Shown here: piece by piece, positions 8,357 through 15,957 of the stretch
How the letters are laid out: each line of letters starts with the position of its first letter
How positions within the stretch are numbered: the stretch's first letter is position 1
Assembly (NCBI GenBank): GCA_947628575.1
Contig: CANRAK010000018.1
Span: 1-20,037, forward strand
DNA: 20,037 nucleotides
DNA from: an uncultured Clostridia bacterium
GTDB taxonomy: Bacteria; Bacillota; Clostridia; TANB77; CAG-465
Direction: 5' to 3'
Program-made: the position numbers and the translations under genes
Notes under the pieces: generated by a model
Seen by the model: the letters and a program-made list of their open reading frames with translations, nothing else
Told to the model about the DNA's origin: nothing
Databases searched by the model: none

Positions 8357-10039
8357 TTATCTCGAATTTCTTTTTAGTACCTTTTGTGGACCCATCTGAG
8401 TGGGTCCTTCTAAGGGTATAGAAGTCGTTTTTTCAAGATAATCATCATAGTTGCCAATATAATTTTTGAATCTACCATCAGAAAGTTCAACGACTCTGCT
8501 TGCTACCTTATTAATAAAGTAACGGTCATGTGATACAAAAAGTACAGTTCCACCAAAATCGCTTAATGCTTCTTCAAGTATTTCACGATTTCTTACATCA
8601 AGGTGGTTTGTAGGCTCATCAAGTATTAAGAAATTAACATCATTTTGAACAAGTTCAGCAAATTTAAGACGTACTTTTTCTCCACCAGACAATGCTGATA
8701 TACGTTTTTGAACATCATTACCATAGAAATGAAATGATGCAAGTGTAGAATATGTGTGAGTTAAAGTACCATTAAAATGCTTTTGGAACTCTTCTAATAT
8801 TGTTTTATTCTCATCTTCAAAGCTTACTTGTTGTGGTAAATACGCAACTTTTACATTGCTACCTAAAGATATTGTTCCATCTTGACTTTGAAGTGAGCCA
8901 AGTATAAGTTTTAATACTGTAGACTTACCACAACCATTTTTCCCTATTAAGCACACTTTATCTTTATATTGTACTTCAAGGTCTGCACCACATAGTATTA
9001 TATCTGCATCATCATAAGCAAAAGTAACATCTTCAAGTTTTAATACATCATTTCCAGACCTTGTTTCTTGGTTAAAATTAAGTGCTATATCTTTTTGAGT
9101 CTTAGGCTTTTCAATTTTATCCATCTCTTCAATTCGTCTTTCAAGTTTCTTTGCTACTTTATATGCTTTCTCTGAGCTTTGTGCACCCCACGCTCTATTT
9201 TTTCTAATAGTATCTTCCATATCTGCAATTTTCTTTTGTTGAGTAACATAAGCTTGCTCTTGTGCTTCTCTCTCTAATTGTAGTTGTTCAACATATTCAG
9301 TATAATTACCAAAATATGTTTTAACATTACCATCTGCAATTGCAAATATTTTATTTACTGTCTTATCTAGAAAATATCTATCGTGAGATACTAACACTAC
9401 AGAGCCGTTATATCCTTTAATAAAGGACTCTAGCCAACTAAGTGTTGGTATATCTAAGTGGTTAGTAGGCTCATCTAAAAGTAATATATCTGGTTGTTTA
9501 AGTAACATTTGCGCAAGGCAAACTATAGTTTTTTGTCCACCACTAAGTGATTTATATGGTTGATCTAAAAATTCAGTAATTTTTAAATTAGCTGCCATTT
9601 TTTCAATATTAGATTCAACTTCATATCCACCTCTAGTAATAAACTGATCCTGTAATTTACCATACGAATCCATTACTCTAGTTAGCTCATTTTGTGAGAT
9701 ATCCGGATTACCCATTTTATTTTCAAGCTCATGTAGTTTAGATTGTAATTTAGCTAAATCTTCATAAGCATTTCTAAGGAAATCCCTAACAGACATATCT
9801 GATTCAATCTCAGGTGCTATTTGAGATAAATAGCCTATAGTTGCGTCTTTTCTTTTGCTAACAGAACCACTACTTGGTTTTTCTAAGCCTGTTAACAATC
9901 TAAATATTGATGTTTTTCCAGTACCGTTATTTCCAACAATAGCCACTTTCTCTAAGCTATTAATTTGAATTGATACTCCATCTAAGATGTTTTTGAAGCC
10001 ATAATTTAATGTAACATTGCTAAGTTCTATATCTAGCAT
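8357..10039 (-). CDS. ABC-F family ATPase, copy 2, last gene before the operon's internal terminator
   Basis: A 560-residue protein with two ABC domains and no membrane segments. Domain 1: Walker A GNNGTGKTS near residues 36-44, signature LSGGQKT near 165, Walker B LLLDEPTNHLD. Domain 2: GKNGCGKST near 368, LSGGEKV near 450, LILDEPTNHLD. The linker holds a charged helical segment with RKNRAWGAQSSEKAYKVAKK, the kind of interdomain arm by which ABC-F proteins reach the ribosome's tRNA sites. It starts 18 nt after the ureohydrolase stop with GGAGG at good spacing, so it belongs to the biosynthetic operon. ABC-F proteins include both housekeeping translation factors and antibiotic-protection factors (Msr, Lsa, Vga, OptrA types). 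Operon membership makes self-protection possible but does not prove it. A GC-rich inverted repeat lies in its last codons. Confidence 0.93.
   Translation of the reverse strand: MLDIELSNVTLNYGFKNILDGVSIQINSLEKVAIVGNNGTGKTSIFRLLTGLEKPSSGSVSKRKDATIGYLSQIAPEIESDMSVRDFLRNAYEDLAKLQSKLHELENKMGNPDISQNELTRVMDSYGKLQDQFITRGGYEVESNIEKMAANLKITEFLDQPYKSLSGGQKTIVCLAQMLLKQPDILLLDEPTNHLDIPTLSWLESFIKGYNGSVVLVSHDRYFLDKTVNKIFAIADGNVKTYFGNYTEYVEQLQLEREAQEQAYVTQQKKIADMEDTIRKNRAWGAQSSEKAYKVAKKLERRIEEMDKIEKPKTQKDIALNFNQETRSGNDVLKLEDVTFAYDDADIILCGADLEVQYKDKVCLIGKNGCGKSTVLKLILGSLQSQDGTISLGSNVKVAYLPQQVSFEDENKTILEEFQKHFNGTLTHTYSTLASFHFYGNDVQKRISALSGGEKVRLKFAELVQNDVNFLILDEPTNHLDVRNREILEEALSDFGGTVLFVSHDRYFINKVASRVVELSDGRFKNYIGNYDDYLEKTTSIPLEGPTQMGPQKVLKRNSR
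8388..8407. repeat. GC-rich perfect inverted repeat in the 3' end of the ABC-F gene
   Basis: GGACCCA (8388-8394) and TGGGTCC (8401-8407) form a perfect 7-bp stem with a 6-nt loop, within the last 20 codons of the ABC-F gene. It stands out because the surroundings are strongly AT-rich. Neither strand continues into a U-run directly, so it is not a simple terminator. It could stall ribosomes or protect mRNA, or be chance. Confidence 0.5.
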
Positions 10040-10057
10040 AAAATCTTTCCTCCCATC

Positions 10058-10951
10058 TTATAATTTTGTATTATTCTTAACAGTTAAATAATGCAAAGAC
10101 TGCATAATAATATTAAGAATTGTTGTACCTGTTATTACACTGCCTTCACAATTTGGATTATACTCTACAAAATCCATCCCGACAACACATCCAGACACAT
10201 TTATAAAATCTTTTAGATATTTAAGTGTATCTTCATATGTTGCTCCACCGGGTTCAGGACAATTAGTAGCAGGTGCATAAATTGGATTTAAAAAATCCGT
10301 ATCAAATGTAATATACACATTCTTCCCATCTAATTCTTCTAATATATTATCATATTCTTGCTCTATTTTGCTATATGGAACTATAAAATTTCCTTTTCTT
10401 TTGCTATGAGCAATAGCCGGGCCACTATTTAAATTGCCTCTAAGACCAAAATGTATAATTTTAGATACACCACTTAGCTTACTTACTTCATTCATAACAG
10501 AACCATGTGGATACTCTTCGTATTCATCTATATAGTCGCTATGTGCATCAAATTGTACAACAACTATATCATTATATATCTTACTGTTACAAATCTTTCT
10601 TATAAGTTCAAAGCTAACTGAATGATCTCCACCAACAAATATAGGTACTGCGTAAAATGGAAATGATATTTTAGTTAGTTTATCTCTAAGCATTTCCATA
10701 TTACTTGCTTCTACATTTCCAAAATCTACTATATCTGTATCACTTAATATAAAGCCATCATCTGGATTATACACTTTAAGAGGTCTAGCTGTAGAATCAG
10801 CATTTGCATATCTATAAGATAATGCACGTATTTCATTTGCTGCATTTTCCACACCTTTTAGATAATCTGCACTACAATACTTAATTCCAATAAAGCAAAA
10901 ATCATAAGTTGCATCATACCTTTTAGGTGACTCTAAAAATGTACCTCTCAT
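10058..10951 (-). CDS. Agmatinase/arginase-family ureohydrolase
   Basis: A 297-residue enzyme with all six manganese ligands of the ureohydrolase family: H110 in GGDHS, D135, H137 and D139 in FDAHSD, and D217 and D219 in TFDTD. HGS (149-151) and the late CPEPGGATYE match agmatinase-like members better than arginase. The family hydrolyses guanidino or formimino groups (agmatine, arginine, guanidino acids, formiminoglutamate). The substrate cannot be chosen from sequence alone. Its ATG lies 1 nt after the aminotransferase stop and the AAGGAGG site is inside that gene, so the two are translationally coupled. An arginase homologue (DcsB) in cycloserine biosynthesis shows that such enzymes can be recruited to antibiotic pathways. 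Here the PLP and radical SAM neighbours suggest a similar recruitment, which is inference. Confidence 0.9.
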   Translation of the reverse strand: MRGTFLESPKRYDATYDFCFIGIKYCSADYLKGVENAANEIRALSYRYANADSTARPLKVYNPDDGFILSDTDIVDFGNVEASNMEMLRDKLTKISFPFYAVPIFVGGDHSVSFELIRKICNSKIYNDIVVVQFDAHSDYIDEYEEYPHGSVMNEVSKLSGVSKIIHFGLRGNLNSGPAIAHSKRKGNFIVPYSKIEQEYDNILEELDGKNVYITFDTDFLNPIYAPATNCPEPGGATYEDTLKYLKDFINVSGCVVGMDFVEYNPNCEGSVITGTTILNIIMQSLHYLTVKNNTKL

Positions 10952-10952
10952 A

Positions 10953-12212
10953 TTATTTATCCTCCTTAAATAGATTAATAATTCTTGTTAGGCCATCCAT
11001 GAATTGGTCATATCCTCTTGATATAGTTATTCTAAAGCCAAGTTCTTCAAGAGGTAGTCCAAAAACATTTCCAGGTGTAACAAGTATGTTTTCATTTTCA
11101 AGGATGTATACAAATAATTCATGAGATGTTGTTACATTTTTTCTATGACATACATCTTTTCTAAGAGTAATATACATTATATTACCTGCATCTGGATAAA
11201 CAACATTTTCTACTACATCACTTTGACTATTCAAATAGTCATAAGCATCATAGAAAATTCTTTTTACAAGTGAATGATAATACTCTTTTTCTTTAATGTA
11301 CTGTAATGTCTTAGGTGATTTATCATTATTATCTAAATTTACTCTTTGTGTCATCTCAACTATTCCAAGTGCTTCAAGAAATGTTGAGTTAGAATAATTA
11401 GTAGCTTCTCCTAACTCTAATAATGAGTTAATTATTTTAGGATTTTTACTAATTGTCCAGCCACATCGTAAATCTCCAAGTTGTGGAATATCTTTACTAA
11501 ATCCTTTAATTTTTACCAACTTATCATAGTCTTTTGCCATTTTGAATATTTGTACTCGTTTATTATTAAACATAGGTGCTTCTTCAAATATAGCATCATA
11601 TATAATGTATATATTTTTGCTAATACAAAAATCTACAATTTTTTTAAGTTCATCTTCATCAATAAACTTACAAGCTGGATTAGCTGGATTAGTAATTAAT
11701 AATGCTGCAGTTTTATCTGTATAAGCTTTTTCTACATCTTTTAATGTCATTTTATAGTCATTCTTTTTACCCATAAGTATAACCTTAGGAATAAGACCAT
11801 AATATGTTAAGCTTTTCATAAGTCCGGCATACGCTGGTACTGGATAAATAATTTCTACATCTTGTGCGAAATTATTTTCTTTTGCAATAATTTGTGCAAT
11901 AAAATTTAAAGCGCCTGTAGTTCCATTACCACCAACTATTACTTCATCAGGTATTATCTTTTCGCCTTCAATAACAGTTTCATGGCTTGCTATTAGTTCT
12001 CTTAATTTACTTTTACCACCAGGATAAGAATATCCCCAATCCATATCTTCCTCTGGGTCTTCTAATGTTCTATATATTTCATCTCGTATACAAGAAAATA
12101 ATGGAAAGGTAAACCAATCTAAATTAGAGGCATCCATTAAGAGAGCATGTCTTTCAAGGCCAATATCAAAATACTGTGACATTGTAAGTTTTTCTTTATG
12201 ATTATTCTTCAT
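10953..12212 (-). CDS. Class I/II PLP aminotransferase (fold type I)
   Basis: A 419-residue enzyme. GNGTTGAL (about 95-102) contacts PLP phosphate, NPANPA (175-180) carries the conserved Asn, D206 in IYDAIFE binds the pyridine nitrogen, the Schiff-base lysine is K240 in GFSKD with R249 nearby, and the C-terminal GFRITIS arginine binds substrate carboxylate. Length and motifs fit aspartate/aromatic-type aminotransferases, but the family also includes lyases and PLP oxidases used in natural-product pathways. It starts 6 nt after the threonine-synthase-like gene, whose last codons contain its GGAGG site. An in-frame ATG lies ten codons on, but the ribosome-binding site favours 12212. The substrate is unknown; the context suggests an amino or keto acid specific to this operon. 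Confidence 0.9.
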   Translation of the reverse strand: MKNNHKEKLTMSQYFDIGLERHALLMDASNLDWFTFPLFSCIRDEIYRTLEDPEEDMDWGYSYPGGKSKLRELIASHETVIEGEKIIPDEVIVGGNGTTGALNFIAQIIAKENNFAQDVEIIYPVPAYAGLMKSLTYYGLIPKVILMGKKNDYKMTLKDVEKAYTDKTAALLITNPANPACKFIDEDELKKIVDFCISKNIYIIYDAIFEEAPMFNNKRVQIFKMAKDYDKLVKIKGFSKDIPQLGDLRCGWTISKNPKIINSLLELGEATNYSNSTFLEALGIVEMTQRVNLDNNDKSPKTLQYIKEKEYYHSLVKRIFYDAYDYLNSQSDVVENVVYPDAGNIMYITLRKDVCHRKNVTTSHELFVYILENENILVTPGNVFGLPLEELGFRITISRGYDQFMDGLTRIINLFKEDK

Positions 12213-12218
12213 AAGAAA

Positions 12219-13304
12219 TTAACCTCCTATTCTATTTTTACAGGTAAGTACAGCTACTACTGTATCATTACCATTAGTTTTAGAATATTTTTCTACAGCT
12301 GCCATAGCAGACATTGATGTGTAGTCATATGTTGCTTCATATTCTGGATGGCTAGATATGAAGTCATCTATCATTTCATCATTTACAGATAAAAAGAATG
12401 CTTCATCTCTTTTTGCCATATCATATATCTTCTTGTAATTAAAGCAAGTATCATTAGATAAGATAGTTTTAGATTCTACTGGTTTATCTATAATGTAAAG
12501 TTTATCTTCTACATTATTCATATATCCTTGTTCAATAGGATTACCACCAATAATCTCAACTACTCCTATCTTAGGAATTTTATCTATTTTTCCAGATTCA
12601 AACATTTCTCTAAAAGCTAAATTTTGCGCAACTATATCCATACCACTTCCACAAGGAATAATGACTACATCTGGTGCTTTCTTTAACTGTTCGACTATCT
12701 CATAAGCCATAGTTCTAAGTCCAAGCATATACGAGATGTTTGTATTTAAAAAGCCCCAAAAGACATCATTATGTGTAAGTGAATACTTCATATAATCTTC
12801 ATAACTTTGAATAAATGTATCGCTAAAATATACTTTATCTGCTTTTGAGATTAATTTTAAACTAGATTTAGATACATCTTTGTGTACAAATACAATAGAT
12901 TTAATATTGTATTCTTTTGCATACTCAATAGTAGCTATTGCGCCACTACCACATGATACTACTGCTACTTTATCTTTACCGTGAGCAATAATCTCATTCA
13001 TAAGATTTTCCATACCTCTATCTTTAAAACTACCAGTTGGATTTTTAGACTCATCTTTTAAGTATACATTATCTGAATACTTAATCATGGGTGTGTTTCC
13101 AGCTTTAAGTTTAGATTTTCTCCTAACTTTAGGAGGGATTATTGTTCCATCTTTAGAAATCTTAATTTCAAATTCAGGTAAATAATCCTTTATACTCCAA
13201 AAGTTAGTAGGTACTAAATCTAGTTCTACTTCTCTATGTCTATGCTTAATCTGTTCAATAGGATATTCAAATTCCTTTTTACAAATTTCACATATAACTT
13301 TCAT
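12219..13304 (-). CDS. Threonine-synthase-like PLP enzyme (fold type II)
   Basis: A 361-residue enzyme. The PLP lysine is K94 in NPTGSFKDRG, the typical threonine synthase/cysteine synthase beta-family site. The phosphate-binding loops are CGSGAIA (118-124) and a later PCGSGMD. The N-terminus has a single CEIC (5-8), like half of the zinc-ribbon seen before some threonine synthases; a second cysteine pair is missing. Cysteine at the start of both glycine loops and the ending TCKNRIGG depart from ordinary threonine synthase. The family does beta- or gamma-replacement and elimination on activated serine or homoserine. It starts 1 nt after the radical SAM stop, with the ribosome-binding site inside that gene. 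Probably a pathway-specific paralogue, though a genuine threonine synthase is not excluded. Confidence 0.82.
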   Translation of the reverse strand: MKVICEICKKEFEYPIEQIKHRHREVELDLVPTNFWSIKDYLPEFEIKISKDGTIIPPKVRRKSKLKAGNTPMIKYSDNVYLKDESKNPTGSFKDRGMENLMNEIIAHGKDKVAVVSCGSGAIATIEYAKEYNIKSIVFVHKDVSKSSLKLISKADKVYFSDTFIQSYEDYMKYSLTHNDVFWGFLNTNISYMLGLRTMAYEIVEQLKKAPDVVIIPCGSGMDIVAQNLAFREMFESGKIDKIPKIGVVEIIGGNPIEQGYMNNVEDKLYIIDKPVESKTILSNDTCFNYKKIYDMAKRDEAFFLSVNDEMIDDFISSHPEYEATYDYTSMSAMAAVEKYSKTNGNDTVVAVLTCKNRIGG

Positions 13305-13305
13305 A

Positions 13306-14538
13306 TTACTCCCTCTTTCCTAAAATATCTTCAATTCTTTCTATAATTGTGCGTGAATCTCTAATATTTTTAGTTTCTTGCCATAAACTGTAACAATGAG
13401 GGCAATGTTTAACACTATCTAATTCTTTAACATCATAAGTCATATTAAACTTTTTAATAGCTTCAACAAATTCATTAGTACAATGAGAACAGTTACTAGA
13501 AGTCATGTGTGGAAATATCTCATTTCTTCCTTGAAATCCTGTCCCTTGACTGCCACTAAGTACTTCTTCATCAAAATAACCGCCAAGTCTAATATCTAAT
13601 TTCTTATCTGGAATATTATTATATATACCATGGATAATATCTATAAGACTCCATAACCACGGTACTCTATATAATCCCAAGTTATACAGATGATTAGCAA
13701 GTGAATTATCTTGTAAAGATGTAGGCTCAATAGATACAGCATCAAAGTCAAATTCTTTAAAGCAATCTGTAGATGTTTTTATTGCATCTATAATAGCCTC
13801 TTGCTCTGTTAGAAAAATAGGCTTAAAATTAACATACGCTAATGCTTTCATATTGTATTTATGAAGCATATTAACCGCATCAGTTAGTATTTGCGTATCT
13901 TCTAAAGCTTTATGATGACAAAGTTGTCTAATTGTATAGTCTGTTGATTCTACTCCTATACCAACTTCAACAATACCATCATATACTTCTTTTATGACAG
14001 ATAAGATGTCATCTGTTACGTACTCAGCTCTAGACTCAATTATTACCTTTTTTACGCCTTTATATTGATTAAGTGTACTAAAAATGTATCTTACTGTTTC
14101 AACAGGTATTTCTTCTTGATTTAATAAGCTACCAAGATTGTATACACATACTACTGGATAATTGTTTAAATCAAAATCTTTACTGCTACTTTCAATAAAG
14201 CTACCATCAAGTACTGAATTCCATTGTTCAACATAATTTTTATGTGTAATTTTTTCGGTAAGTGGTGAGCCATTTAAATGAGCACACATCGAGCAACCGC
14301 CATTTTTCTTGTAATGTTGACATCCGTTAGACCTTAAAACTATCATAACTCTATCAACTGTTTTGCCTTCATAGAAAAACTTATTTATTTCCACTTCAGC
14401 AAGTTTTGTTTTTTCAAAAGGCAAATTTGGTGTATTTGCCCGTAATTCTTTAATTTTTTGTTCAACTTTCTGGGATGCAGATTCAAACATTTTCTGTTTG
14501 ACATAGCTCTTAGCTGCTAAAAAATTATTTTTAGTCAT
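13306..14538 (-). CDS. Radical SAM protein of the RaSEA/TIGR01210-like type
   Basis: A 410-residue protein. Cysteines C73, C82 and C85 form a CX8CX2C cluster motif in RSNGCQHYKKNGGCSMCAH, not the common CX3CX2C. The following YNLGSLLNQEEIP, VIIESRAEYV and VGIGVES segments match the pattern I know from the archaeal archaeosine-forming enzyme RaSEA and its relatives (TIGR01210), with GVES as the SAM-site strand. The C-terminus adds CSHC (350-353) and CPHC (379-382), a likely zinc or extra Fe-S site. In archaea RaSEA turns a lysine adduct on tRNA into an amidine. Bacteria do not make archaeosine, so this homologue must do something else. It starts 14 nt after the adenylation gene with GGAGGG and is tightly joined to the next gene. 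Radical SAM class is sure; RaSEA kinship is from motif memory. Confidence 0.82.
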   Translation of the reverse strand: MTKNNFLAAKSYVKQKMFESASQKVEQKIKELRANTPNLPFEKTKLAEVEINKFFYEGKTVDRVMIVLRSNGCQHYKKNGGCSMCAHLNGSPLTEKITHKNYVEQWNSVLDGSFIESSSKDFDLNNYPVVCVYNLGSLLNQEEIPVETVRYIFSTLNQYKGVKKVIIESRAEYVTDDILSVIKEVYDGIVEVGIGVESTDYTIRQLCHHKALEDTQILTDAVNMLHKYNMKALAYVNFKPIFLTEQEAIIDAIKTSTDCFKEFDFDAVSIEPTSLQDNSLANHLYNLGLYRVPWLWSLIDIIHGIYNNIPDKKLDIRLGGYFDEEVLSGSQGTGFQGRNEIFPHMTSSNCSHCTNEFVEAIKKFNMTYDVKELDSVKHCPHCYSLWQETKNIRDSRTIIERIEDILGKRE

Positions 14539-14552
14539 ATTAATTATCCCTC

Positions 14553-15908
14553 CTAAATTAAACTAATGACACATCTGTACTTTCTGCCGTTGTCATAAGG
14601 TAACTTATCCACTTTATGCACATTTATTTTTGTTGTTTTCGGTAATAAAGTATATAGTGACTCTTTAATGCTTCTTAGTTTTACAGAATACTCTCCTTCA
14701 ATAAGATAAAGGTCAACTACTCCTATTTCAGGTTGTACAAATTGGTATTTTAATCCATGTACTGGTATTCCATAAGTTAAAAACCAATTATATGCAAGAT
14801 CCATAAAACAAGATGCTGGAATCTTTTCACCTGTATCAGTTATAATACAGTCCATAGAGCGACCTTTAACTCCTTCAATAATTCTTCCGTGATTTGAACA
14901 GCTACACTTTTCATCTTTAACTATTTTAGTCAAATCACCTTGAATATATCTAATTATTGGAGTTGCTGTATTTAGTAAATTTGTTCCTACAACAATACCT
15001 ACATTTCCATCTTCAAGTTTATTTCCATCTTCATCAATTATCTCAATAAAGCATGCATCTTCTTCAAGATGGTAATGATGATTAGGACACTCAAGTGCAA
15101 TTCTAGTTAGTTCTTCACTACTATACTCATCTAATACTTCAACATTTAGTGCCTCTTTAAGCATTTTTCTTTGTTTAGCATCAGACTGTTCTGAATGAAC
15201 AATAACTAATTCAACACCATAATCTGAAAGTTTGACTCCTGTTGATGCTATCTTTTCAAGATATGTTGGATATGTAGATATATATCTAGGTCTAGTCTTT
15301 TTTATATGCTCAATTGCTACATCTACTTTTGTAGTTGTTGGTAAAAAGTCTTGTAAATATTTATTACCAATATTGTCTACCCACCATGGGCAAGTATAAA
15401 TAAATAGTATAACATCATCTTCACAATATTTTTTACCTGATTGCATATAAAATTGTCTTATTGTCTGTAAGGTGTCGGTATAAATTGCTTGTTGTGATAC
15501 AGCTAGCGTTACAAACTTTCCACTAGAGCCTGAGCTACGTGTTGAAAGCATAAAATCATCAATATTTTTTGCAATATCGTTTGGAAATCCTTCTATAAGT
15601 TCTTCCTTACGTAAATATGGTAACTTATAAAAATCATCCCATGTTTTTATACTTCCTTTTACATATCCTACTTGAGAATATTTCTTCCTGTATAAAGGAA
15701 TATTTTCAAATGCGTAATCTACAAGATAGCTTATTCTTTTTAACTGCCACTTTTTAATTTCTTCTTGTGATTTTTCTGGAAAGCCTTTTAAATCTTCCCA
15801 TTTGTTGATTAGTTTCTTTCGTAAAATCTCGTTGTGGATAGGTAATTTCATGTATTCTTCGCCTCTCTTACGCAAAGATACATATTCTTTCTTAGATATA
15901 CTTTTCAT
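14553..15908 (-). CDS. PaaK/CapK-type adenylate-forming enzyme, first gene of the operon
   Basis: A 451-residue protein of the phenylacetate-CoA ligase-like family. It shows the family's N-terminal helix pattern (YAFENIPLYRKKY, residues 65-77), a Ser/Gly phosphate loop SSGSSGK at 125-131, EYSSEE at 261-266 in the A5 position, RYIQGD at 320-325, a CSC pair near 335-337, GR at 349-350 and a late lysine K443 in NGRKYR. These enzymes activate a carboxylic acid as acyl-AMP and often pass it to CoA or another acceptor. The substrate is not phenylacetate by default: CapK-like members occur in envelope and natural-product clusters. No carrier-protein gene is visible nearby. The start at 15908 has GGAGG at 10-nt spacing, held in the loop of a small hairpin. 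It follows the structured leader and strong promoter. Confidence 0.87.
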   Translation of the reverse strand: MKSISKKEYVSLRKRGEEYMKLPIHNEILRKKLINKWEDLKGFPEKSQEEIKKWQLKRISYLVDYAFENIPLYRKKYSQVGYVKGSIKTWDDFYKLPYLRKEELIEGFPNDIAKNIDDFMLSTRSSGSSGKFVTLAVSQQAIYTDTLQTIRQFYMQSGKKYCEDDVILFIYTCPWWVDNIGNKYLQDFLPTTTKVDVAIEHIKKTRPRYISTYPTYLEKIASTGVKLSDYGVELVIVHSEQSDAKQRKMLKEALNVEVLDEYSSEELTRIALECPNHHYHLEEDACFIEIIDEDGNKLEDGNVGIVVGTNLLNTATPIIRYIQGDLTKIVKDEKCSCSNHGRIIEGVKGRSMDCIITDTGEKIPASCFMDLAYNWFLTYGIPVHGLKYQFVQPEIGVVDLYLIEGEYSVKLRSIKESLYTLLPKTTKINVHKVDKLPYDNGRKYRCVISLI

Positions 15909-15909
15909 T

Positions 15910-15957
15910 TTATAGTAACCTCCTCACTATTTTTTGTTGAATATACGTATCTGTCAT
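15910..15957 (-). CDS. Possible 15-codon leader ORF overlapping the operon's ribosome-binding site
   Basis: Within the leader an ATG at 15957 opens a frame encoding MTDTYIQQKIVRRLL and ending in TAA 1 nt before the ATG of the first gene, the same spacing as two other junctions in this operon. Its tandem AGG AGG arginine codons are part of the main ribosome-binding site. Translating it would melt the hairpin around that site. No good ribosome-binding site precedes it (only AAGTGA), and a frame this short can occur by chance, so it is a hypothesis. Confidence 0.25.
   Translation of the reverse strand: MTDTYIQQKIVRRLL
15912..15930 (-). promoter_or_regulatory. Hairpin presenting the operon's GGAGG ribosome-binding site in its loop
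   Basis: In minus-strand RNA AUAGUGA (15924-15930) and UUACUAU (15912-15918) form a 7-bp stem with one G-U pair. The five-base loop is exactly GGAGG, the Shine-Dalgarno sequence of the adenylation gene. This could tune initiation or respond to temperature, a ligand or upstream translation. Confidence 0.5.

Noticed and set aside
5524..9480. Near-identical short DNA segments around 5524, 6364, 8610 and 9462
   Set aside because: They encode the Walker B LDEPTNH motif of the four ABC domains and are not mobile or regulatory repeats.
5048..10039. Calling either ABC-F gene an antibiotic-resistance gene
   Set aside because: Linker and motif features are shared with housekeeping ABC-F proteins, so family-level phylogeny is needed.
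7063..15908. Identification as a cycloserine cluster
   Set aside because: An arginase homologue and a PLP beta-family enzyme are present, but the haem Arg-hydroxylase, ATP-grasp cyclase and epimerase homologues are absent.
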